Assembly: GCA_964543235.1 (NCBI GenBank)
Contig: CAZIXE010000080.1
Location: forward strand, 1 to 15,255
Length of the DNA stretch: 15,255 nucleotides
Reading direction: 5' to 3'
Source: JANMMJ01 sp964543235
Lineage (GTDB): Bacteria > Pseudomonadota > Alphaproteobacteria > Rhizobiales > Aestuariivirgaceae
Under the pieces are notes generated by a model. That model worked only from the letters and a program-made list of their open reading frames with translations, made no database searches and was not told the DNA's origin. Within the stretch, counting starts at the first letter, position 1, and each line of letters opens with the position of its first letter. Of the stretch, positions 7,308 to 14,347 are shown piece after piece. A program made the position numbers and the translations under genes.

Positions 7308-7910
7308 TCAGCGCAGCGGCGGCAGCCCCAGGACAAGGCCCGACCTGATTACGGCGGGGTCGTAGGCCTTGCGCGCAAACACGTCCTCGACCATGGCCGA
7401 AAAGTGGGAAAGCGGCTGGCTGGGATAATCGGGATCGAAAGAGGACTGGTCCCAGCGTTCGCAGAAATCGACGCAGGACTGGAAATAGGGCGAGTCCCGG
7501 TATTTCTCGCGCTCATGCTGGTTCCAGCCATAGTGATGGGCGTAATAGTACATCTGGAACGCGGCATGGTGCTCGACCGTCCAGACGACCTCTTCGCGCA
7601 GGTAGGGGCGGATGATCTCGGCGGCAAACCGGTCGTGGTTCTGGGGCGCCAGGCCATCGCCAATGTCGTGCAGCAGCGTGCCGACGATCCAGTCAATGTC
7701 GGCGCCTTCGCGCTCGGCCCGGGTGGCGCCCTGCAGCGCGTGGGTCAGCCGGCTGATCTTGTAGCCCGGCAGCGTCTCGTCTTCCTGGAGCTTCAGTTCG
7801 CGCAGCACGCGCTGCGCCGTCCCGGCGATGTGGCCAAGTTCCAGATCGCGCAAGAACAGATACTCCTCACGCGTGCCGTCCTTCATCCGGGTGAAGCTGA
7901 CTGTTTCCAT
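7308..7910 (-). CDS. HD-domain protein, PhnZ/TmpB-like (possible diiron oxygenase)
   Basis: A 200-residue protein with an HD domain: H57 (RLTHALQ), H81-D82 (LLHDIGD), H92 (NHDRFA), H114/H115 (EHHAAFQ) and D154 (RWDQSSFDPDY). The H-x23-HD spacing and the later His/Asp set resemble, from memory, the iron ligands of PhnZ, the mixed-valent diiron oxygenase that cleaves 2-amino-1-hydroxyethylphosphonate, and of TmpB. Ordinary HD phosphohydrolases share part of this set, so the reaction is not settled. I choose the ATG at 7910 because related proteins begin in the same style (METVSF...KDGT); an internal ATG at 7886 is possible. Neither start has a clear Shine-Dalgarno. It overlaps the end of the upstream transporter gene by 44 bases, so translation is probably coupled. 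Its stop abuts that of the PQQ/RTX gene. Confidence 0.85.
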   Translation of the reverse strand: METVSFTRMKDGTREEYLFLRDLELGHIAGTAQRVLRELKLQEDETLPGYKISRLTHALQGATRAEREGADIDWIVGTLLHDIGDGLAPQNHDRFAAEIIRPYLREEVVWTVEHHAAFQMYYYAHHYGWNQHEREKYRDSPYFQSCVDFCERWDQSSFDPDYPSQPLSHFSAMVEDVFARKAYDPAVIRSGLVLGLPPLR

Positions 7911-8784
7911 GGGTTAGGCGCTCGCGGTGGAAGATGTAGAGACCGCTGGCGATGATAATCGCCGCTCCGGCCCAGGTCCAGAGATCGGGCCACTCGCTGA
8001 AGATCAGGAAGCCGAAGAGCGTCGCCCAGATCAGTGCCGAGTAGGAGAAGGGGGCCACAACCGATGCCGGGGCGCGGCGAAAGGCCTGGATCAGACAGAG
8101 ATGGCCGATCCCTCCGGCCAGGCCGGCCGCGATGAACAAGAGCCAGTCGAAGGCCGTGGGCCAGGACCAGTACCACGGCACGATCAGGCTGGTAACGGCG
8201 GCACCGGCAGCAGCGGTATAGAGCAGGGAGGTCATCGCGGGGTCGTGCAGTCTGACCTTGCGGGTCACGATCTGGTAATTGGCGTTGAGAAAGGCGGCGG
8301 CCAGCAAGAACAGGACGCCGATGCCGAGCGCTTCGCCGCCCGATGTCCAGGGCCTGACGATGATCAGTGCGCCGGCAAAGCCGCAAATGACACCGGCCCA
8401 CCGCCGCCAGCCGACCTGCTCGCCGAGCAGCGGGATCGACAGCACCGTCACCAGTATCGGCGAGGTGAACATGATGGCCGTGGCGGTCGCCAGCGAAATC
8501 GTGCGGATGCCGGCATTGAACAGGCCGGTCGTCAGCATGAGAAAGGTCGACCGTACCAGCTGCAGCCCCGGAGCGCGGCTGCGAATCAGGCGGGGCAGGG
8601 AGGTGCCGCAGGATGCTGCGGCGATGAGCGTTGCGAAGAAGAAGCGGGCCCAGGTCACCTGCACCAGGGAGTAGTCCTGCAGCAGATACTTCATGATGGC
8701 GTCGAGCGCCAGGAAGCAGAACATGGTGACCAGCATCCACAGGATGCCGGAAACGCGGCTTTCGCGCAGATCGTCGGGGTTCAT
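7867..8784 (-). CDS. EamA/DMT superfamily transporter
   Basis: A 305-residue inner-membrane protein with about ten hydrophobic segments in two homologous halves, the usual size and layout of the EamA (drug/metabolite transporter) family. The first half runs from about residue 12 to 145 and includes ALDAIMKYLLQ and ATAIMFTSPILVTVLS; the second from about 150 to 292 includes FRRAPASVVAPFSYSALIWATLFGFLIFSEWP, a typical EamA segment. Members export amino acids, metabolites or purines; the substrate cannot be told here. The ATG at 8784 fits the family start (short polar tail, then the first helix). No Shine-Dalgarno is visible and a -10-like TATAGA lies just upstream, so a leaderless message is possible. 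It shares 44 bases with the HD-domain gene and forms an operon with it. Confidence 0.9.
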   Translation of the reverse strand: MNPDDLRESRVSGILWMLVTMFCFLALDAIMKYLLQDYSLVQVTWARFFFATLIAAASCGTSLPRLIRSRAPGLQLVRSTFLMLTTGLFNAGIRTISLATATAIMFTSPILVTVLSIPLLGEQVGWRRWAGVICGFAGALIIVRPWTSGGEALGIGVLFLLAAAFLNANYQIVTRKVRLHDPAMTSLLYTAAAGAAVTSLIVPWYWSWPTAFDWLLFIAAGLAGGIGHLCLIQAFRRAPASVVAPFSYSALIWATLFGFLIFSEWPDLWTWAGAAIIIASGLYIFHRERLTHGNSQLHPDEGRHA

Positions 8785-8793
8785 GAACGGCGA

Positions 8794-8821
8794 TCTATAA
8801 GGCGGGCAGGATGCGCCACAA
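8794..8821 (-). promoter_or_regulatory. Weak candidate promoter of the EamA/HD operon
   Basis: On the minus strand TTGTGG (8821-8816) is followed after 16 bases by TATAGA (8799-8794). Matches to consensus are modest (three and four of six). The -10 element ends nine bases before the ATG at 8784, so transcription would start at or near the start codon. Confidence 0.25.
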
Positions 8822-8901
8822 AGCCTGGCCCGCGCATGGCGGCCCTGCTTCCAGGCGCTGTCATGCAGTTGTCACACAGAACATGGAAGAGCCTATCCGT
8901 C

Positions 8902-9402
8902 ATGGCACAGCGCCCTTACAACGTACTCTTCCTGTGCACCGGCAATTCTGCCCGCAGCATCATGGCCGAAGCCATCATGAATCGCGAAGGCGCCGGCCGC
9001 TTCAAGGCCTACAGCGCCGGAAGCCAGCCCAAGGGGGACGTCCACCCCTATGCCGTCGAGCTGTTGCGCAAGTTCAACCATGTGACGGATGGATTGCGTT
9101 CGAAGTCCTGGGACGAGTTCGCCGCAAAGGGAGCGCCGGCTCTCGATTTTGTCTTCACCGTCTGTGACAATGCCGCGGCCGAGGTCTGCCCGGTCTGGCC
9201 GGGACAGCCCATGTCGGCGCATTGGGGCATTCCCGACCCGGCAGCGGCCGCGGGCTCCGAAGCCGAGAGGCGGGCCGCCTTTGCCGATGCTTATGGGCGG
9301 CTGTTCAACCGCATATCGATCTTCGTGAGCCTGCCGCTGGCATCGATCGACCGCCTGTCATTGAAGAAACGGCTCGACGAGATCGGCAGGACCAGGGACT
9401 GA
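8902..9402 (+). CDS. arsC: ArsC-type arsenate reductase / low-molecular-weight tyrosine phosphatase family
   Basis: A 166-residue cytoplasmic protein. The P-loop CTGNSAR (C12 to R18) is the CX5R signature, with C12 the nucleophile and D112 in IPDPA the likely general acid. Two more cysteines, C88 and C96 (VCDNAAAEVCPVWPG), lie where thioredoxin-coupled arsenate reductases carry their redox pair, which favours arsenate reduction to arsenite over a plain phosphatase; the spacing is eight rather than seven as in the staphylococcal pI258 enzyme. The ATG at 8902 gives the normal family start; a GGAAGAG (8885-8891) lies upstream. A longer frame upstream runs antisense to the EamA gene and is not real. 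No arsR, arsB or acr3 is next to it, so it is an orphan. It is divergent from the EamA/HD pair, with 117 bases between. Confidence 0.88.
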   Translation: MAQRPYNVLFLCTGNSARSIMAEAIMNREGAGRFKAYSAGSQPKGDVHPYAVELLRKFNHVTDGLRSKSWDEFAAKGAPALDFVFTVCDNAAAEVCPVWPGQPMSAHWGIPDPAAAAGSEAERRAAFADAYGRLFNRISIFVSLPLASIDRLSLKKRLDEIGRTRD

Positions 9403-9491
9403 CGGACCGGGCGCGGCGCCTCGTGGCCGGGATGCCGGGCACGGCGCTCCGACTGGCTCGACACACAGCCATCCTGCCTGCGCGGAGTTCC

Positions 9492-9521
9492 TTGAAGGCC
9501 GGGCCATAACCGCCCTATACG
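9492..9521 (+). promoter_or_regulatory. Candidate promoter of serS-surE-pcm
   Basis: TTGAAG (9492-9497) and TATACG (9516-9521) each match the sigma70 consensus at four of six positions, with an 18-base spacer. The block lies in the 142-base gap between the ArsC-type gene and serS, the only space for a promoter of the serS operon. A start site near 9528 would be expected. Confidence 0.4.
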
Positions 9522-9522
9522 G

Positions 9523-9537
9523 TCCCGGCAACCGGGA
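9523..9537 (+). promoter_or_regulatory. Small hairpin covering the serS Shine-Dalgarno
   Basis: The inverted repeat tcccgg (9523-9528) and ccggga (9532-9537) has a three-base loop. Its right arm contains GGGA (9534-9537), the only Shine-Dalgarno-like stretch before the serS ATG, seven bases upstream of it. If transcribed whole, the hairpin would hide the ribosome site; if transcription starts at about 9528, the left arm would be lost. Confidence 0.3.
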
Positions 9538-9544
9538 ATCGCCA

Positions 9545-10825
9545 ATGCACGACATCAAATCCATCAGGGACAATCCGGCCGCCTTCGACCGGGGTCTGGC
9601 GCGCCGCGGACTCGCGCCCGTGGCTGCAGGACTGATCGCCATCGACCAGGAGAAGCGCGACCACATCCAGAAGCTGCAGGAGGCCCAGGCCCGCCGCAAC
9701 GCCGTATCGAACGAAGTGGGCGAAGCCATGAAGGCGGGTGACAAGGCCCGCGCCGAGGCCCTGAAGGCCGAAGTGCAGCAGCTGAAGGAGTTCATTGCCG
9801 CGGGCGAGGAGACCGAGCGGGCGCTGACCCAGAAACTCACTGATGCCCTGGCGGTCATTCCCAACATACCGCTGGATGAAGTCCCGGACGGTGCCGATGA
9901 GCATGCAAACGTCGAGATCCGCCGCTGGGGAAACAAGCCGCAATTCGGGTTTGTGCCGCGCCAGCATTTCGAGATCGGCGAGGGGCTGGGACTCATGGAC
10001 TTCGAGACCGCAGCCAGGCTTTCAGGCGCGCGCTTTGTCGTTCTCCAGGGACAGCTGGCGCGGCTCGAACGGGCGCTGGCCCAGTTCATGCTCGACCTGC
10101 ATACCCGCGAATTCGGGTATACCGAGGTCTATGCTCCCTACATGCTCCGCGATGCGGCGATGTTTGGCGTGGGACAGCTGCCGAAATTCGCCGACGATCT
10201 GTTCCGCACCACCAGCGGCCACTGGCTGATCCCGACTGCCGAAGCATCGCTCACCAACCTGGTGCGCGAGAAGGTCATCGAGGAGAAGGAACTGCCGCTG
10301 CGCATGACGGCCTATACGCCGTGCTTCCGCGCCGAGGCGGGGGCGGCAGGCAAGGATACGCGCGGCATGATCCGCCAGCACCAGTTCTCCAAGGTGGAAC
10401 TGGTGTCGGTCACCACGCCGGAGCAGGCGGAGGCCGAACACCAGCGCATGACGGCTTGCGCCGAAGACGTGCTGAAGCGCCTCGGCCTCCACTACCGCAC
10501 CATCATTCTGTGCACCGGCGACATGGGCTTCGGCTCGCGCAAGACCTATGACATCGAAGTCTGGCTGCCGGGCCAGGACGCCTTCCGCGAGATTTCAAGC
10601 TGTTCCCAATGCGGTGAGTTCCAGGCGCGGCGTATGGATGCGCGTTACAAGCCGACCGGCGGTAAAGGCACGCGATATGTACATACCCTTAACGGCTCCG
10701 GCCTCGCCGTGGGCCGTACCCTCATCGCCGTCCTCGAAAACTACCAGAACGCCGATGGCAGCGTAACGATTCCCGAGGTGCTCAGGCCCTACATGGGCGG
10801 CGCCGAACGGATCGCGAGGTCCTGA
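9545..10825 (+). CDS. serS: Seryl-tRNA synthetase
   Basis: A 426-residue class II synthetase that charges tRNA-Ser (and tRNA-Sec where present) with serine in the cytoplasm. The N-terminal tRNA-binding coiled coil spans about residues 30-105, rich in Lys, Glu and Gln. The TAEA serine-binding element is at 231-234, motif 2 (FRAEAGAAGKDTRG) at 261-274 and motif 3 (GSGLAVGRTLIAVLENYQ) at 384-401. Length is normal for bacteria. The ATG at 9545 gives the family-typical start MHDIKSIRDNP. The stop TGA shares its last base with the ATG of surE, so the two genes are translationally coupled. No missing residue is seen. Confidence 0.98.
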   Translation: MHDIKSIRDNPAAFDRGLARRGLAPVAAGLIAIDQEKRDHIQKLQEAQARRNAVSNEVGEAMKAGDKARAEALKAEVQQLKEFIAAGEETERALTQKLTDALAVIPNIPLDEVPDGADEHANVEIRRWGNKPQFGFVPRQHFEIGEGLGLMDFETAARLSGARFVVLQGQLARLERALAQFMLDLHTREFGYTEVYAPYMLRDAAMFGVGQLPKFADDLFRTTSGHWLIPTAEASLTNLVREKVIEEKELPLRMTAYTPCFRAEAGAAGKDTRGMIRQHQFSKVELVSVTTPEQAEAEHQRMTACAEDVLKRLGLHYRTIILCTGDMGFGSRKTYDIEVWLPGQDAFREISSCSQCGEFQARRMDARYKPTGGKGTRYVHTLNGSGLAVGRTLIAVLENYQNADGSVTIPEVLRPYMGGAERIARS

Positions 10826-11586
10826 TGCGCATTCTCGTCACCAATGACGATGGCATTCACGCGCCGGGTCTCGAGACACTCGAGCGCATCGCACGCTCGG
10901 TGTCCGACGACATCTGGGTCGTGGCGCCGGAGGCGGAACAGTCCGGCGCCTCGCACTCGCTGACGCTGGCGGACCCGATCCGGATACGGAAGATCGAGGA
11001 CCGCCGCTTTGAAGTGGTCGGAACGCCGACGGATTGCGTGGTGATGGCGGTCCGCAAGATCATGCCGGGCAATCCCGACCTGGTGCTGTCCGGCGTCAAT
11101 CGCGGCCAGAACATCGCCGATGATGTGACCTATTCGGGTACGATCGCGGCTGCGATGGAAGGAACGGTGCTCGGCTTCAAATCCTTTGCACTGTCGCAGG
11201 TCATGGGCATGCATCATGAAGGCGAGCGTTTCGACGTCGCGGACCACTATGGGCCGCAACTGGTCCGCAAGCTTGTCGACTTCGAGCTGGGACCCGGCGT
11301 GCTGCTCAACATCAACTTTCCCGATTGCCGGCCCGAGGAACTGCAGGGCATCGAAGTGACCCGCCAGGGCCGCCGCGACCAGAACAACCTGGTGGTCGAC
11401 GAGCGCATCGACGCCCGCGGGAGGCCTTACTACTGGCTGGGCTTCCACCGGGAACGGGGCGATCCGCCGGCCGGGACCGATCTCAGGGCCGTCTTCGAGC
11501 GCCGCATTTCGGTGACACCGCTGCATCTCAACCTGACCCAGGTCGAGGCCATGGAGGCCCTGCGGAGCACGCTCGAAGCCAGGTGA
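10825..11586 (+). CDS. surE: 5'/3'-nucleotidase SurE
   Basis: A 253-residue metal-dependent phosphatase that removes phosphate from nucleoside 5'- and 3'-monophosphates and, in some species, short polyphosphate or exopolyphosphate. The N-terminal LVTNDDG motif carries the metal ligands D8 and D9; S40 (in EQSGASHS) and N92 (LSGVNRG) complete the family metal site. The chain has the usual length. Its ATG overlaps the serS stop by one base (TGATG), with GAGG (10816-10819) five bases upstream, and its own stop overlaps the pcm start by four bases (GTGA). The place between serS and pcm is conserved in alphaproteobacteria and surE-pcm also pairs in E. coli. Confidence 0.98.
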   Translation: MRILVTNDDGIHAPGLETLERIARSVSDDIWVVAPEAEQSGASHSLTLADPIRIRKIEDRRFEVVGTPTDCVVMAVRKIMPGNPDLVLSGVNRGQNIADDVTYSGTIAAAMEGTVLGFKSFALSQVMGMHHEGERFDVADHYGPQLVRKLVDFELGPGVLLNINFPDCRPEELQGIEVTRQGRRDQNNLVVDERIDARGRPYYWLGFHRERGDPPAGTDLRAVFERRISVTPLHLNLTQVEAMEALRSTLEAR

Positions 11587-12224
11587 CCGACGAAACCCGC
11601 AAGATCCAGCTCCTCATGGCCCTGCGCAACCAGGGTGTGAGGGACATGCGGGTCCTCGAGGCGATCGAGCGGGTGCCGCGGGAACTCTTCGTCAACGAGG
11701 TGTTCCGGCCCATGGCCTGGGACGACAGTGCCCTGCCGATTTCCTGCGGCCAGACCATCAGCCAGCCCTTTGTGGTGGCCTACATGACCCATCACCTCCA
11801 GCTGGATCCCCGTCACAAGGTCCTGGAGATCGGCACCGGATCGGGCTACCAGACGGCCGTCCTGGCGCAGCTGTGCCGGCGCGTCTACACGATCGAGCGC
11901 TACCGGACACTGGCGGCCGAAGCCGGGGAGCGGTTCAGGCAGCTGGGCCTCACCAACATCACCCAGCTGGTGGCGGATGGCATGAAGGGCTGGCCGCAGC
12001 AGGCGCCGTTCGAACGGATCATCGTGACCGCCGCTGCCAGGGACGTGCCGCCCGCCTTGCTCGAGCAATTGGCGGTCGGGGGGATCATGGTGATCCCGGT
12101 GGGCAAGGACACCCGGGAACAGCAGCTGCAGCGGATCACCCGCGGCGATGAGGGGATCAGGACCGAATCCCTGCTGCCGGTCCGCTTTGTCCCGCTGGTC
12201 GAAGGTCTGGCCAAGGAGCTCTGA
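11583..12224 (+). CDS. pcm: Protein-L-isoaspartate O-methyltransferase
   Basis: A 213-residue cytoplasmic repair enzyme that methylates isoaspartyl residues formed in ageing proteins, using S-adenosylmethionine. The substrate-side motif GQTISQPFVVAYMT is at residues 56-69 and the SAM-binding motif I, LEIGTGSGYQTAVLA, at 81-95; the C-terminal VIPVG segment is also present. I start at the GTG at 11583, inside the surE stop (GTGA, four-base overlap), because it gives the normal length and an N terminus of family style; the longer frame from 11325 lies within surE. No clear Shine-Dalgarno precedes it, so it probably depends on coupling to surE translation. Confidence 0.96.
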   Translation: MTDETRKIQLLMALRNQGVRDMRVLEAIERVPRELFVNEVFRPMAWDDSALPISCGQTISQPFVVAYMTHHLQLDPRHKVLEIGTGSGYQTAVLAQLCRRVYTIERYRTLAAEAGERFRQLGLTNITQLVADGMKGWPQQAPFERIIVTAAARDVPPALLEQLAVGGIMVIPVGKDTREQQLQRITRGDEGIRTESLLPVRFVPLVEGLAKEL

Positions 12225-12304
12225 ACCGGCAGCAGCCAGTCATAAACCCGCCCTTAACCTAAACGGATCATTGTGCCGCTGTCGGTTTGTTGAGGAGCGT
12301 TGGT

Positions 12305-13612
12305 ATGCGTCCGAAATCTGCGCGTGTCGGGTGGGGAAACACTAGGGCAAATCTGCTGATGGCGGCGGCGGCACTGGCCCTTGCCGGCTGTTCCAGCGGC
12401 GCCGACCGGCTCGCCGGGGGGCCGGGCGCCAATGATCCCATCTACACGGCCTCGGTGCCATCCAGCATCCAGGAACAGGATTTGGGCACTGGCGTGTCCA
12501 CAAGCCCGATCCGCTCCGCAGCCGTGACCCGCCAGCCGCTGCCCTACGCCAGCAACGCCAACAACTACCAGGCCAATCTCGGGGCACAGGGCTACCAGCA
12601 GCCGGCCTATCGCCAGCCGCAGACCTATGCGCCACAGCCGCAGCCGCAGGTGGCCGCCATCAACCGGGCCAGCCTGCGCGCCGAGAATGGCGAAGTGCAG
12701 GTCGAGCCGGGCATGACACTCTATGCCATCGCCCAGGCCAACAACGTGTCAGTGCGGGCGCTGGCCGAGGCCAACGGTCTGTCCGCTCCCTATGCGGTCC
12801 GCACCGGGCAAGTCCTGCGGATGCCGGGATCGCAGACTCTGGCCGCTCAATCGAAACGCAGCACGCCCGCACCGGGCGGGGCCGCCGCCGGCAGCCATCA
12901 GGTCGCGGCGGGCGATACGCTCTATGGCATCGGCCGCAAGTATGGTGTCAGCGCCGGGGCGATTGCCAGCGCCAACGGCCTGTCGGCGGATGCGACGCTC
13001 TCCCTCGGCCAGACGCTGAAAATCCCCGCCGGCGGCACGACCCGCATGGCAGCGGCGCCGGCGCCCGGCAAGAATGCGGCGACGGTGCAGGAGGCACCGG
13101 CCGTCGCGCCCGATGCGGCGCCTGCGAGCGAAGCCGCCCCGGCCGTCCGTGAAAAGGACCAGTCGCAGATCGCTGCGACCGAGGCGGGGACGGACAATGC
13201 CGTCGCCACCGATCCGTCACTGCCCGGCTTCCGCTGGCCGGTGCGGGGCAAGGTCATTTCCGCCTATGGTGCCAAGCCGAATGGGCTGCGCAATGAAGGC
13301 ATCAATATCGCGGTGCCAGAGGGCACCAGCGTTCGTGCTGCTGACGGCGGTGTCGTTGCCTATGCCGGCAACGAACTGAAAGGCTACGGCAACCTGGTGC
13401 TGATCCGCCACGAGGGCGGCTGGGTGACCGCCTACGCCCACAACAAGGAGCTGTTCGTGAAACGCGGCGACGCCGTGAAGCGCGGCGATGTCATCGCCAA
13501 GGCGGGCCAGACCGGTTCGGTGTCCAGCCCGCAGGTGCATTTCGAGATCCGCAAGGGCGCAACCGCGATGGATCCCATGCGTTTCCTGAACTCCTCGACG
13601 GCCGCCAACTGA
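12305..13612 (+). CDS. nlpD: NlpD-like lipoprotein: two LysM domains and a degenerate LytM (M23) domain
   Basis: A 435-residue outer-membrane lipoprotein expected to bind peptidoglycan and activate amidases at division. The lipobox is LAG-C29 after a short hydrophobic stretch (about 17-28). A Pro/Gln-rich linker (about 75-118) leads to LysM 1 (about 131-174) and LysM 2 (about 198-241), then an Ala/Pro-rich linker and the LytM domain (about 306-428). In that domain the first zinc histidine and the aspartate of the HxxxD motif are replaced (N330 and N334 in NEGIN), and the first His of HxH is Q410; H379 and H412 remain. It therefore should not cut peptidoglycan, like E. coli NlpD. The ATG at 12305 has AGGAG (12293-12297) seven bases upstream. 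It follows pcm by 80 bases, as nlpD follows surE-pcm in E. coli. Alphaproteobacterial annotators often call it simply an M23 peptidase. Confidence 0.92.
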   Translation: MRPKSARVGWGNTRANLLMAAAALALAGCSSGADRLAGGPGANDPIYTASVPSSIQEQDLGTGVSTSPIRSAAVTRQPLPYASNANNYQANLGAQGYQQPAYRQPQTYAPQPQPQVAAINRASLRAENGEVQVEPGMTLYAIAQANNVSVRALAEANGLSAPYAVRTGQVLRMPGSQTLAAQSKRSTPAPGGAAAGSHQVAAGDTLYGIGRKYGVSAGAIASANGLSADATLSLGQTLKIPAGGTTRMAAAPAPGKNAATVQEAPAVAPDAAPASEAAPAVREKDQSQIAATEAGTDNAVATDPSLPGFRWPVRGKVISAYGAKPNGLRNEGINIAVPEGTSVRAADGGVVAYAGNELKGYGNLVLIRHEGGWVTAYAHNKELFVKRGDAVKRGDVIAKAGQTGSVSSPQVHFEIRKGATAMDPMRFLNSSTAAN

Positions 13613-13627
13613 ACCTGGCGCAGCACG

Positions 13628-13656
13628 GCGGCCTGTGCCCGGACCTTGCAGGCCGC
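13628..13656 (+). terminator. Possible hairpin terminator after the nlpD-like gene
   Basis: An 8-bp perfect stem, gcggcctg (13628-13635) and caggccgc (13649-13656), with a 13-base loop, begins 15 bases after the stop. No T-run follows. It lies in the 69-base gap before the glutathione S-transferase-like gene and may close the serS-to-nlpD transcript. Confidence 0.4.
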
Positions 13657-13681
13657 TTGCATATCTGCACAATGCCGGGCC

Positions 13682-14344
13682 ATGATCACGGTTCATGGCC
13701 GCCGCAGTTCGATCAACGTGCAGAAGGTGCTCTGGAGCCTCGGCGAGCTCGGCCGCCCCTTTGAGCGCAGGACGGTTGGGGGCAGTTTCGGCGGCAACCG
13801 CGAGCCCGCCTACCTCGCCATGAATCCCATGGGGCTGGTGCCCGTCCTGGTGGATGGCGAGGTCACCATGTTCGAGTCGAATGCCATCGTACGCTATCTG
13901 GCCGCGCGCTACGGCAGCGGGGTTCTGCGCCCCGTCGCGCCGCGGGCGCTCGCCGCGGCCGAGCAATGGATGGAGTGGCAGCAGACCACCGTCTATCCGT
14001 TGATTGCGACCGTCTTCATGGGCCTCGTGCGCACTGCCCCGGAGCAGCGTGACCAGGCGGCGATCCGGGCCGCCGTTCTGAAGCTGCCGGAACCGCTGGC
14101 AATCGCCGACCGGCGGCTTGCCGACTCGCCGTGGTTCGCCGGGGAGGATTTTTCCATGGGCGACATCGTCATGGGCTGCCTCATGTGGCGCTACAGCCAG
14201 CTCGACATCGACAGGCCGGCGACTCCCCACATCGACCGATGGTTCAAGGCCTTGCAGGCGCGCCAGCCCTATCGCGACTGGGTCATGGTCCCGGTGGGCC
14301 GCAGCCCGGATGAATGGCGGATCAACGAGCGCGAGCTGCAGTAG
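13682..14344 (+). CDS. Glutathione S-transferase family protein
   Basis: A 220-residue cytoplasmic protein with the two-domain GST layout. The N-terminal thioredoxin-like half has RRSSINVQKVLW (residues 7-18; the serines are candidates for the thiol-activating residue), the VPVL turn with a cis-proline (53-56) and FESNAIVRYLAARYG (64-78), whose Glu-Ser pair binds the glutamyl part of glutathione. The helical C-terminal half carries FSMGDIVMG, the N-capping aspartate motif. The substrate is unknown. The ATG at 13682 fits the family start; no strong Shine-Dalgarno is seen. It is convergent with the ATPase gene, with only three bases between the stops. Confidence 0.93.
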   Translation: MITVHGRRSSINVQKVLWSLGELGRPFERRTVGGSFGGNREPAYLAMNPMGLVPVLVDGEVTMFESNAIVRYLAARYGSGVLRPVAPRALAAAEQWMEWQQTTVYPLIATVFMGLVRTAPEQRDQAAIRAAVLKLPEPLAIADRRLADSPWFAGEDFSMGDIVMGCLMWRYSQLDIDRPATPHIDRWFKALQARQPYRDWVMVPVGRSPDEWRINERELQ

Positions 14345-14347
14345 AAC

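Noticed and set aside
7927..8901. Long upstream extension of the ArsC-type frame
   Set aside because: It runs antisense to the EamA gene and yields Gly/Arg/Asp-rich sequence; the family start is at 8902.
13217..14230. 337-codon minus-strand frame across nlpD and the GST gene
   Set aside because: It spans two clear plus-strand genes and their gap, and shows no domain.
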